The notes under the pieces are model-generated. The model had not been told where the DNA came from. It made no database searches and saw nothing but the letters and a program-made list of their open reading frames with translations. 64,000 bases of DNA, taken from NCBI GenBank assembly GCA_037903355.1, contig JBAJFE010000057.1:62001-126000 (forward strand). The letters run 5' to 3'. This stretch comes from Trichuris trichiura. Lineage: Eukaryota > Nematoda > Enoplea > Trichinellida > Trichuridae. This document shows positions 47,095 through 58,284 of the stretch, in pieces; positions within the stretch are counted from its first letter, which is position 1, and the number at the start of each line of letters is the position of its first letter. A program made the position numbers and the translations under genes.

Positions 47095-47445
47095 TCATTT
47101 TGCTAGCATTTTACTTTCCCAATTTTTCGTTAAGTGTTCCAGCGACCGTTGCATAATAAGCGCCTTGGTGCGGTGATCGTATTCAGTTTGTTGTATTTTA
47201 GTAGTTTCCAGCTGAGCGTTTATGAACTGCCTTAAAACCATGTTCTCTTTTAACCAATTCCAATATCCATAACGTACTTTCAATGGTTGTTTTCTTCCGC
47301 CGAAATGCTTACCAATACGGACATAGGCCTCGTGAAAGTTGGCTCCAGGCTTGTATTCGCTGCTATGCCCTGACGAAGTGAAACCAGAAGCTCAAAAAGT
47401 AGACGTTGTATCCTTCAATAAAACAATGGTCGAAGAAGCAAGCAT
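47095..47445 (-). pseudogene. Minus-strand reading frame with one in-frame TGA
   Basis: ATG at 47445 opens MLASSTIVLLKDTTSTF, then TGA (47394-47392), then the same frame continues for 98 codons: GHSSEYKPGANFHEAYVRIG, KHFGGRKQPLK, VRYGYWNWLKENMVLRQFIN, and so on to a second stop at 47097-47095. The text after the TGA is basic and helix-prone and looks coding. Explanations are an old processed pseudogene, a sequencing or allelic stop, or a 5' exon elsewhere joined after an AG just beyond the TGA (47391). I do not recognise the protein. Confidence 0.4.
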
Positions 47446-48064
47446 GCGCCTGCAAATCAAAAGAGATTGCAATGCCTCTTTTACCAACCGAAAAATTTCT
47501 AACATTTGTGGTCTAACAACCACCTAATAGCTCTGCACTTTGGTGTAGAAGTGCTTTTCACCAGTTGAGACAAATAAGCAATCAGAATCATCTCCACCTC
47601 ATCGGTGATTGCAGTTAAATGAGGGTGGAGAATGCCGCTTTTTTCCAAAAGTTTCCTGTTTCACTCGTTATCCTATTTTCTGACTTTCTATTAATCAACT
47701 TAGCTTTCTGCGCAGCCTGTTTACCGTTGTTGGCATTTTGACTTTATTAACGGGAAAGGAACCCCTACAACTTTTGCAATTGAATGTTCTACCTACAATG
47801 CATTTCTTCCCCGTTTATCCTTGCTAACCTTTGCTTCCCCGTATAAGTATTGATAATTTACGTATGCCTCTTATCTTATCCGTTTATTCATTATCCTGAT
47901 CGAAGCGATATAAAACAGGTAGCTGAGCGTAGCCTTGATATGAGGTCATTGTAAGTTCTGGCGGCATCGCCAGAATGTTCGCAAGAGAAAGGTTTGAAAC
48001 TTTTTGGTATTTCTAGGCGTTGTTACGTTTCACCTTTTTCGGAAGCTCACTCAGAACGCTTGCT

Positions 48065-48384
48065 ATGGCTAAGGCCACGGAATATTGGACGAAATTGCTC
48101 AATCATCCGGCAGGGCCGAAAACGATATTTTTTTGGGCTCCGGCTTTTAAATGGGTTTGCCTTCATTACTCAGCGATCTTCTCTTATCAATATCAAATTT
48201 TCAGGCACTTGTCTTAGCCGGTTTGGCCGATTCCGCCCGACCTCCTGAAAGGCTGAGCGTTTCCCAATCGAGCGCACTGGCTGTTACAGGTATATTATTT
48301 AAATTTCGGCCAGCGATATTTATAAGTTTTCCTTTCGCTTCCACGTTTGGCTGTCCATATCTGGCCAGTTATCACAAGAACTAG
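48065..48384 (+). CDS. mpc-2: Mitochondrial pyruvate carrier 2, C-terminus atypical
   Basis: MPC2 pairs with MPC1 in the inner mitochondrial membrane to import pyruvate. Exon 1 (48065..48154) encodes LLNHPAGPKTIFFWAPAFKW, the family hallmark. A 50-nt intron (48155-48204, acceptor AATTTTCAG) leads to exon 2, ALVLAGLADSARPPERLSVS and QSSALAVTG, again the family sequence. The family continues with FIWSRYS-VIxPKNW-xLxxVNFF. Here, either the frame reads on from 48290 (ILFKFRPAIFISFPFASTFG) to TAG 48382-48384, giving 89 residues, or a donor at 48290 (G|GTATAT) leads to a third exon that I could not find. So the third membrane segment is missing or strongly diverged. The N-terminus is also short compared with the usual form of about 127 residues. 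Confidence 0.75.
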
Positions 48385-48389
48385 TTTGT

Positions 48390-51300
48390 GTACCTTCACT
48401 TCACGCCATTCCTACACTGCCTGCTCATGAGCACCAATTGTAAAATCGCCATGTTAGGCAGTTTCACCTATTCATGTTAGATGTCGCTGCTTTACAGCAT
48501 GCACAAACGTTTACTTCTACCATGATGGGCAGCGATGCGATGTTTATCTAATCAGCTGCGGGACTGTTCGCTTTCCTTAAGTTTGCGGCTGTTATTTGGC
48601 ATTTACTAATTCGACTATTGATAGTTATGAGCTAGTCGTGCATCACGTTTCCTAGTAATGGTAAATACAGAAGAGAAATCTGAGAAGCTGTTTCTACTGA
48701 GTAAAAGGCTTCTCATATGCGTTTAGCTTGTCATTGTGTGTATAAGAACATTATAGTAGGGCGCCTAAACCCTCTTTTACTTTACTCTTAAGACTTAACG
48801 TCAAACGTTATAAGTTAATATTATTCTTTGTACATTGTACTAAATTTAAGGGCGTCTGAAAAAATGAAGCCATCTGCCCTTTAGATGGTCAGAACTTTGA
48901 AATTTTGTTTCTTAACGATTCGATTTCAAGAGTGCATTGCAATTTGTCTTCCTGTTTTCCTCCTATGAATGTGGCAGATTCATGCGATTTGCATATGAGG
49001 TGTCCCGTGTTATTGAACTGACCGTTTTGGCAATGATTAAGGCGGTGGTAATTTATTCATTTACTCCTTATGAGTCCTTTAGCATCTTCTGCTCTCAATG
49101 TAGCGTTCGTTTAGCTTCAGCACCTCTACTCCAATCATTCTTCTTCAATATTAATACGCGTGGCGGGCCCGTGAAAAAGCATCCATACATGGTTGATAGC
49201 TGCTGGCGTCTTCAACGTGATGAATAGCTCAAGCTACAATTTTGCTATCGCCGTGTGCAACGTAAATATTTGAAGCACCAGCGTTGTGAGCTGAAGCTGC
49301 CTTCACTTGGTCCAGTTGCTCCGTGCTGTGTGTTGCTTGTGATTTGACTTCACGTACCGCTGCCTTTTTCGTAATGGCTAAATTCGACAGTGCTCTAACG
49401 CTGACGCAAAGTTGAAAATCTTTAACTCAACAACCTCAGGAATATTTTGCTCATTAAGCGCGATATGTCCTAGCATTCCTTTGAGCAAGGTCGTCGGCCG
49501 GTCGGTTTCAGTATTTTCAAGCTAAGTAACGCAAATGCCCTTCATCATGAACTCACCGTAAAGGCTGTATTTTATTTCACGCGTTACTTTATGCTTTCAG
49601 AAGTCGTGAATAATATTTCAATGAGGGCCACTGTGCGACTAACTTTCTTCGTACCGTTTTATTTTGATTACTGATCTTTGCGATCGCTCAAGAATTTTTT
49701 CTGTCTGTATCTTTCCCTGAAAACCCTTCCGCCAATAGCAATCATAATAAATGTTTGGGCTTAGTGTTAGTAATTTTATTTCTTAGGTTTTTCATAGTGA
49801 CAGGGGATGCTGTGTCAAGATTTTGGGGCTGAAATGTATCCGTCTACTCCGTGGCTGTCATTGCTTTTGTCTTTCTTCACGTGGCCGTAAATTATAAGAG
49901 GTCGTTTAGTGCTTAACGCAATTCTGCTTGGTGAATGATGCAGTAATGATGGCGATAATATAATTTTCCGCTTTTCATGTTTGTTCTAATCTGATTTTGA
50001 ATGAATTTGTCGCAAGAATGTTTGCCGCTTTGATTTTATGTATATGTATAGATTCCGTTAAATTGAATCGTTTTTATTAGCAATGGGCTACTTCGTTAGA
50101 CAGCTATTCAATTAAACAAAATTCAGGGAGTAATTTCTTCCCAAAGCTCAAAGTCGTTTCATCCAACTGACGACGTTTTGCCCTTCTCCTTAACACGCAG
50201 CGGACGGGTTGATGTTAATGAGTCCGCGATCTTCCTCAATCCTCGAATGTTCATTCATTCACGGCGGGTTCTAAAAAATGCAAACCATTGTGAATGATGG
50301 ACGTTTGCAAAGTTTTTACCTGCAGAATCAAAGGATAGATAGAGAATGGTCGTGCTTATTCTTCAAGGAAACTACCCTCTCAAAAATATTGCCACCGTTA
50401 GCTTGGACGTCGTCCTGCAGTTGTACACATGTGCTAATTGCTCGTGAAGACATTTACGCAGCGAAATGTTTTCCCATTGAAGCTTTCTCGTTAATGAATG
50501 CAGCATTCCTCTAACGTCACACGCAGTGCAAGGATGGCGTTAGCTTTTATTACACGTTTATTAGGAATAATGATTTTACTTTTGACTTTACGTTAGGTTA
50601 GAGTCATAGTGCAGTGGAATTAAGCAATCGCGGCTTACTTTCATACTCGTCATACTCTTTAAATACTTCGAGCGTTTACCAAAGCAGGTCTATTTTGCTT
50701 ACTTCTTGAAGGCTGCTTATGGCAGGTGTTGTTAAAGCATTCGTTCGTTCCAACTGTGAATGCTTTTTCTTTGGGCATTCCAATGGGCAAAATATTTTAC
50801 GACTAAAGACGAATACTTGGTTACTTATTTTCAAGATTTAGTGAACCATCAACACCTCCCTTCTTTTAGAGTAGGTATCGATTTTAATTGTGGAAGTCGT
50901 CGCCTAATGTCTATTTTAAACAGCCGCTCTGTGTAAAGAACTGGAAAGAAAATGAACTGAAGAAAAAAAAAGTGCGAAAGTACCGTCCTCGAGTAATCGC
51001 AGTTTTTTGGGCCCATTTTAAGCCTCTCACTAACAATTTTTCTTTTTAACAATTTTACTTCAATTCTAAACTATATTACATAATTGCAATCAAAGCTGAA
51101 ATTTTGATGTTACATTATCTTATCTAAAGTTAAGGCTAGGTTTGTTAACTTAATCTCCGGTCTGTGGAAAGAATATGTGTTTGCCAACGCCCAGGAAAAA
51201 AGTTGATATAAATGGCATGACCGCTTTCGGGAGAGACTCCATAAAGTGAACAAAAACATTCTGGGCAGCTGCCTCTTCACGGTACGCTTTCCATCTTCGG

Positions 51301-52100
51301 AAGTGCGTCGAGTGTTTAGTGCAAATGATAGATCATTGAGAGGAGGTCTGCTAAGTATGGTCGGTGTTGCAGTCAGTCGGTTCCCAACTCGTCTAGTTTG
51401 TCTTGGGTAATCGACGATGAATGATGTGGTACGTTGTAGTGAAGGCCCACTTTTCTCCTATTGGTCAACTGCCACCACTGTCTGCCGTGATGGTTTAGCT
51501 GCATCTGAAAAATTTGTAATGGATAACGCCTTTTGCACATGACCATACTCATAGCAGTAGCTCACTTGCATGGAGGTAAGGTTCAAAAAAAGTTTTCAGC
51601 GCCACATATTTATTTAACCTTATGCTTGCATGCTTTCTGTTGTCATACAAACGGCACTTTTCATCACATGCAAAAATACGGTGGAGATTAACATCACTCT
51701 TGTAATTAATTGTTGCATATTAATCCTGTTAAACTTCTAAGTTGCGGTCTGTTCATGGGGTACTCATCTCAGAAATTTTTTTACCTTACCAGGTTGAGCA
51801 AGGTAACTCTCCATTGTCGTAAGGCAAACTAAGAACCTGTGTCGTAAACCTGTCGTATTATTGGTGGGGTGGGTTTTCACTGCTCCCTTGAACGCATGTT
51901 TATCAATCAAAAGGCTCCAGAGGCTACCGCGCCTCCTTCTCTTTTATGCCTCTGGTTTTCTATCAAAGTTTTCTAGGCAAAAGTAAACACTACTTTTCTT
52001 TGGGACAACCACCCCACGTATACGCAAATTCTCAGTAAGCTTGAGTTACGGCAAGTCCACGATTTTACTTGCCCAATAAAACGTACCTTAAGCAGAAGTT
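48390..52100. other. Long stretch without a supported gene
   Basis: About 3.7 kb. A missing last exon of the pyruvate carrier gene would be expected here, but no VNFF-like text was found. Open frames at 48937-49227 and 50278-50514 (both +) have no motif or splice context that convinces me. Confidence 0.3.
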
Positions 52101-52781
52101 TTCATGCCGATTCGAAGGGCTCTAAATCCATCGCTAAGCTATCTTTGGCTGCCAAACTGTGCACATCAAAATGTCAGAATTGTGCGCTATAAGGGGACGG
52201 TGCAGCACAAGAACCCCTCGGTCAGCACCATTACCACCTGAATCAACATACTGACAAGTTATCAACTTTGATCGCACATACATAATACAGATATGCCCAG
52301 CTTTATGAAAGTGAACAAAACAGGAGAAGTTATTCGTAAAGCTGAGGATGTTATTGCTATTATTTAAAGTAGAGAATGAGGCTTTGCTCAAATGCAGGCC
52401 CAGAAAATGACCTACTAAACCGTGCGACAAACGGGAAATAATACTCAAAGCTTGAAAGAGGACTAGACCGCACTAGAAGCAACAACGGTATTACAAACAA
52501 AACACTTATACAAAGTATAAATAACGCATGTGAAAATTTGTTTCATTTATTATAATTGGGAGGATACGAAGCACAGCGAAGGATTAAGAATAAAGAAGTG
52601 CAAGAAGTTTATTTGCTAGCATCTCGTCGCAGAACCTTCGAGGCAGTCTAGCAACTAATGCATAACTTATAATCCTGGTTGCTTATACTTTAACAGTTGC
52701 TGTTGATCATCCGCTTCGGACGAAATACAGCGTGTGGAACAAGACATCAAGATTAACTGTCTGGCATCAGGTATTTCCTAG

Positions 52782-53131
52782 TCATGCCGTATAGTATAGT
52801 GCCCTGTATTCACTCAAAACATCATGCAGTTCTGCTCTTAACTTATATGCCCTTTTAGTAATCGTCGCGGCATTGTCAATCTTGTCAGGCGTCTCCGTCA
52901 CATGCTTCGTTCCCATCTCCATTGCCACCTTACCGTTCAGCTGTTCAGCCACTTGGCTACAAACTGTGCTCTTTTTTCTTGCGATTGTAAGAGCACTTCT
53001 TCTGTTACTTATTTTTCATGGGACGATACGACGCCCTCAACCTTCTTCTCATAAATTTTCATGAATCCTACTCCCTTTGCCAATGTCTCTATTTCTGCAA
53101 TTACTCCTGATGGTTTGGAGCCTTCAGACAT
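52782..53131 (-). other. Minus-strand coding-like frames, small gene candidate
   Basis: ATG at 53131 opens a 40-codon frame (MSEGSKPSGVIAEIETLAKG, then VGFMKIYEKKVEGVV). After a short gap a different frame is open to TGA at 52784-52782: ARKKSTVCSQVAEQLNGKVA, HVTETPDKIDNAATITKRAY, and KLRAELHDVLSEYRALYY. Both parts look coding (mixed charged, helical). A donor-like G|GTAAGG lies inside the second part. I could not find a junction that keeps phase, so either an intron has been missed or the gene carries a frameshift. Confidence 0.33.
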
Positions 53132-53577
53132 GGTTCCTCCAAACGTCGTTTCTCATTGACGTCAATAGCTTGTGCAGAACATGTGCAGTTAGGGGTTGCC
53201 AATCTTATCTCATAGTTTTTCCAGACCTCTTATAGGGATACTTTTGAGTTTCCCTCCTCGTCAATAGCAGTAAAAGTAAAATGTAAATCAAACGTTTCCT
53301 TTAGCACGCCTTGGTTGCAACTGTTAGATCCCGATTACAAAGCAGCAACGACGATGTCGTATTCAGAAGTTAAAATACAACAGAATATTTCATATCAGGA
53401 TATGAACGGAACATGAGCTCTTAAGTGCCTTCGTATGTTCGGTATGACATAGGAGCAGAGGATTACGAACTGCATAACCAGTAACGTTAATAACAAGCAT
53501 TAGGGTGTACTCCTCCTTAGATGCCTTACGTCCGTTAACCTGCTTATTAAGACAAATGCCTTACCTGGCAATTTCCA

Positions 53578-53906
53578 TCATAGGTAAACGCCCTGCTTAT
53601 AGGAAGAACCACCTTCAGCAATTTCAGTGCCTGTCAAAGCCCTACTTCCGGTGAGCCTCAACTCGCGAAACTGCCCTCGCTGAAAGAACTGGAACTTTCC
53701 ACGACTATTACTGGATTTCACGTACAAATAAGTTTCATCACCATGTTCTACTGCTTTCAGTTTCAGCTTATCTAAGAAACGAACTGCTTTCTCCTTGACG
53801 ATAAGATAGCTTAAGAGCACTCTGATTTTCTCACCCGTTAATTTTTCTATTATCTCAGGACTACTATTTCCGCAGGTTAATGGTTTTATCTCTCTCAATT
53901 TAAATG
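53578..53906 (-). CDS. Coding-like terminal exon, unknown protein
   Basis: After CTACCATTTTTAG the minus strand is open from 53906 to TGA at 53580-53578, about 109 codons. The text is mixed charged/hydrophobic (EIIEKLTGEKIRVLLSYLIV, KEKAVRFLDKLKLKAVEHGD, GKFQFFQRGQFRELRLTGSR) and looks like a globular domain. Its acceptor is good and it starts in phase 1. Upstream exons should lie above 53920, but none is clear. No family is recognised. Confidence 0.42.
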
Positions 53907-53919
53907 CTAAAAATGGTAG

Positions 53920-56280
53920 ATGCAAAAAGATTTACTACACGCGGGATGTAAAAACGTTGAGCTAAGGGGTATGCTCTTATGTGCTCTCTTGGGCTTAGAG
54001 ACTGTCCGCCTAATGGGTGCATAAAATAAATCCAGATAAAGTGCAACTATACGCAGATTAAGCTTAGAACTATGTGAACTTTGATACTGAACGTAATTCT
54101 CTATCACTTTCAAGTAGCTATATCAGTAGGGCAGAAAGCATCGTGAAGTAAACACTAAAACAGTTGCAGTTTTTTTTCGTAAAACCAGAACTTACCGGTA
54201 TTAATATTAATATTTGCTCGATGAAACCGACTCTTTTTATTATTACGCAAAATGCTAACCCTGTTTTGAATATTACGAATTTTAGACAGCTCTATGAAAG
54301 GAATATTTTACTCTTAAAGAGAACAAAGGAAAACAGTGCGGGTTTTAGATTTCTTCTTCTGGTCCCGTCTTCAGCAAATCAGTTATAAAGTGGGCGAAGG
54401 ATTATGGTCTCAGGAATGACCACGCTTTTTCTTCCATGTGATAACCCAAGTGCTGGAGATGGGACCTCAACATAAAACAAAATCCACGTTGGTTTCTTTT
54501 ATCAATAAGGTACTCCTTTTTAAGCAGCTGTCCAGCGTCCGTAATAATCAAAACAGGTTTTACATCATGTATGCCCATGTAAGGAACAGTCACAGCACAA
54601 ACAACCTGATTGTTGGCTCATGTTATTATTTAAGCTTTGTTTCAAAGCTAACTATTTTTTATGCACAGCATTTCATTTTCTTATCACACAGGCGGCCGCT
54701 TATCCAATGCGTCATCAGGAATTTGAAAGCCTTTCGCGCTTTTCTGCTGTTGCAACTGCTTCAGGAAACCGAAACAGCGTCTTGCTTAAGGTTCGTGTTT
54801 TTTCGAATCGTTTAAGCGAGAGAGCATGGGACTGAAAGGTTGAAACAGTTGCCCACAGCGAGGCGCCGCAAAATATTTTTCAACGAAACATTCTTTTACA
54901 AATCGGCGATTGCCGCATGTCTCGAACACAGTTGTTCCTTAAAAGGCAACAGACGTATACATTCGTAATTTTGAGTCTCAATGAAAGTTAAAAATGTTTA
55001 GTCAGCGTATTGGCGTTCTGGCAAAGATGACTTTAGCGAAATGCTGCTTTTGGCATCACGCAGAGTTGAAATTCCTTTTGAATTTCTGCTTTTCGTACTA
55101 CCTGAGACCCTATTTTGTAATACTGCTGTTGTCATGTAGTCGGTCCTTTTGATCTTTTTCTAAAACTGCGACGTTCCATTTCCGATGCTACCACGCCCGC
55201 TTGAAAAGGTTATTCCCCCTTTGAGTTATCCTTAAACTTTTAACCTAAAGAAGTGCGTAGCAATGCAGAAAGGATATCGCGCGTTTACTTGTTGCCAAGA
55301 TAAAATCTTGTCCGTCCAAGTAAATTGTATGTCGCGAGTAGTCAACATGTCCTCACGCGCGCTTAATTTGCTACTCGTAAGTCGCTTCAGCACTTCGATA
55401 TTGCGGACAATTTTTACTTTGCAACTCTTCTACCTTTGCGGCGGCATATTTTCGTCTCTCATTTTCTTTGTCCAATTCAATGCGATGAAGGTTCACTCTG
55501 TAAAAAGGAAGCCCACTTGAATACGTCGACGGGTTTGTAACATTCCCTTTTTTCCATTTCTAATTGTTCTGCTTATACATTAGTGCGTAAAATTTGTTTG
55601 TGGCAGCCGTAGTCCTTTAGGCACGAGGTAACTTGGCCCACAATACCGAAGCTCAAAACTGTATACAACTCAACTTCAAAGTCTTATCCAATAGCTTAGG
55701 CTTGGATTGTTTTCGGGATAACATGTTCTAGCTTACCTATACAAGCTTAGCATATGCAAGATTTTACGTTTGCATATATTGTCGACTTGTTTTATTTGCT
55801 TAGCGATGCAGGACCGTTGGCCACCACCATTTTGTCACAGAGACGGAAATCTTGTTGGTTTTCTTATCAGTCACATGGCATTACACCGCTAATTCGATCA
55901 CGAGTACTTTGTCATAAATCAGAGTGCTGAGAGAAAAGTTTAGCCTTTTGCTCAAATCCTACGCCTAAGCCTATGCCTAAGCTTAGCCCAACCCTGCGCA
56001 TAAACTAGAATCAATGGAGTAAGCCTATCGAACCGTAGAAAAGCCACACAAGGCGTCGCCGACAGAGGCAAAAGTAGACAATTTTCATTTGCGTTAACTG
56101 AAACAAGTTGTATGTAGCGCCTGTTCAAGCGCATTCGGTATTCCTACCCTCATATACGCTTTACCATCGCTGGGAAGGAAGGAGGCGTTATGCTTCTGAA
56201 GTGCCGCATTGCGAAAATGCGGTTTTTCAATTCGAACGCGGCTGATGGTAAAGGAGAATTCTTAACTCGTAATTTCAAGC
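53920..56280. other. No supported gene
   Basis: About 2.4 kb of AT-rich sequence. A hydrophobic plus-strand frame at 55263-55520 contains a donor-like CTC|GTAAGT but has no clear start or partner exon. Confidence 0.3.
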
Positions 56281-56294
56281 GTAGATCAAATGTT

Positions 56295-56387
56295 ATGCAT
56301 CTTCTTTTGTTAATAGCTTTATTGCTGAACGTTGCACGCTTTTCCGCAGGCAGTGACGACGGCTGTAAACGAAAGGGAAACCTTTAA
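56295..56387 (+). CDS. Signal-peptide-bearing mini-ORF
   Basis: ATG 56295 opens MHLLLLIALLLNVARFSAGS, a near-ideal signal peptide with an A-G-S cleavage region, followed by DDGCKRKGNL and TAA. It is either a 30-codon peptide or the first exon of a secreted protein. No consensus donor of the GTAAGT type is seen, only GCA|GTGACG. In-frame codons continue upstream to 56190, so the true start is uncertain. Confidence 0.28.
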   Translation: MHLLLLIALLLNVARFSAGSDDGCKRKGNL

Positions 56388-57238
56388 GGAAATTAAAAAG
56401 TTGGCTGATTATCTAAGTATACTTTTATGTGTGCAAGTTATTAGCGGTAATAATTGACTACTAGTTTGTTGAACATTTATGAGCGTAAGGTTATTGAAGA
56501 TTTATGGGCCCAGATTTTTCTTCGGCAAAACTCTTGATTTCCTGTTTTCTTTAGCCGAAAAATGCCAGGCCATTCTGCATACACTCTTATGTCAATGCAG
56601 TTATGACAGCGCGTTGCCCAGTTAGTCACTATATTTTGGCCTGTCGAAAATAGTGACGAACTTTGCTATTGTCTTTTGAACAACTGGCGACTTGCCTATT
56701 CAACTGGTTTTTTAAGGGCTCGTTTGGTCCAGATACTCGTTGGTGATTGTTCCAAAGAACTGGAGTCTTTTTGGGGTCAATCTTCTTGTCGGTACCATAG
56801 GCATCGTTCAGCTTCTGCGAATAGCCAAGTAAGTGTGCCAAAAGCTAGTTTCATTCTTTTAAAATTTTTTATCCATCAGCCACTAATCGGCAGCCTCGTT
56901 TGACGGATAATTAAAGCTTGTCAAACTGAACAAAGTCACCTTTACATAGTGTGATGTTATTTTAAGTTTGCTTATTTTGTAGTTTACTTTTTGCATCGTT
57001 GAAATAGCATCACTACGTTTTTGTTGTCCCATTAGCGATGGAAAAAAATTAGGACCATTAGGCGCTTAATTTTTGGTCACAAAGGTGTAACCGTATTTAA
57101 ATGTTTCATAAGAATTGCTCATCTTGCGTCTGTGTCTTTTGAAAAGTCATTTCTTCCATCCAAAAGCAATTGTTTCCGCAAAACATAGCTTATCTACTTC
57201 GAAAGCGCTTCGGGAATTCGTTCAGACGGAATTTTCAG

Positions 57239-57466
57239 ATTCAGTCGTCTCGTCGGCCGCCTTTAAAAGACAACCGATCGCACCGGCGGGTCCGTTTTGA
57301 TTGCTCTGCGACGCAACCTTCTATTTATGGCCGCTTTAGAGCAAACCCAATTGAGCGGAAGGATCAATGCACTTTCATTCCCGCCAATAGTCGAACAATG
57401 CGATTTATTCATCCTCCGAAAGGGCATATCGCTTTGAAAGGATGTCATTCTCCTTTTGAAACTTGA
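57239..57466 (+). CDS. Possible coding exon, basic protein
   Basis: After GGAATTTTCAG the plus strand is open for 75 codons to TGA at 57464-57466. It encodes IQSSRRPPLKDNRSHRRVRF, DCSATQPSIYGRFRANPIER and KDQCTFIPANSRTMRFIHPP. The base composition is GC-richer than the flanks, as in confident exons here. There is no ATG start or upstream exon. The opposite strand is also open over part of it, which lowers confidence. Confidence 0.25.
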   Translation: MQSSRRPPLKDNRSHRRVRFDCSATQPSIYGRFRANPIERKDQCTFIPANSRTMRFIHPPKGHIALKGCHSPFET

Positions 57467-57599
57467 ACAACTCAAAGTGACACCTTTCGCCGACCTGTGA
57501 CCTCTCGATCTCTCTTCGTCCTCGAAGCAACACGACTGATTATTCTGACAACCGCGGCAGTCCATATGTTTGTTCTGACGCTGTCCCAAAGGCTCTTAA

Positions 57600-58284
57600 G
57601 GAACAAGTGTCAATTTTGCCCCCTTGTTCTCCATTGGAAAGAATTTAGATCAAGTTATTTGCATGCTTAGCTTTCAACTGAGTAACGTGAGTCATTAAGA
57701 GGCAAGTCAAAATTTGAAAAAACAAAAGGGTATTTCGTTCTCTCTGCGCCGATAAGCTGTCTAGATGATCTTCTTGTCGTTGATTCGACTGACCTTGAGT
57801 ATTTTCATATTTTTCCGTCTAAGGAACGCGAAGAAAAGTTAGTATTGACAAGAAGAAAAATTTGCATACGATCTACCTTCATATCAGTGGTTCAGTTGCT
57901 TTGGCAAAGCGCAACAGGCGTGGTGAGAAAACGAACGAATGCGCGCAGACGACCGCTGTTCACCATCAACGTTTTACTTTCATAAAAGCGGATGAATGTG
58001 CGCAACGAAAAGTTATTCAGCAACGATAATGCGACTTAGCCAAAAATGGTCGCACGCGACAAAGCAATAGTGAAGCCCCACATAATGTCATTAGGAAATG
58101 TGCCTAACTTTACGCGTACGTTCGGGTTTGCCAGTGCATATATGTAAATGTACACACGTTGCCAATGGGGGTTACCGAACGTGCGTGCAAGGATAAACGT
58201 AGCATATAAGCGCAATTCTGGGTCCAGAGATGATATGGCAGCCGGGTGATTACCATCCTGGTGTACCACCATCTTCTCCTCGCC
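57600..58284. other. 3' flank of the CaaX protein gene
   Basis: The region follows the minus-strand stop at 58285. An open minus-strand frame at 58272-58036 is short and probably part of the 3' untranslated region. Confidence 0.3.

Noticed and set aside
48937..49227. FMRFAYEV text as an MPC1 exon or an FMRFamide peptide
   Set aside because: MPC1 has a similar FMRFAYKV, which made it tempting beside MPC2, but the flanking residues do not match. FMRFamide needs Gly-basic processing sites, which are absent.
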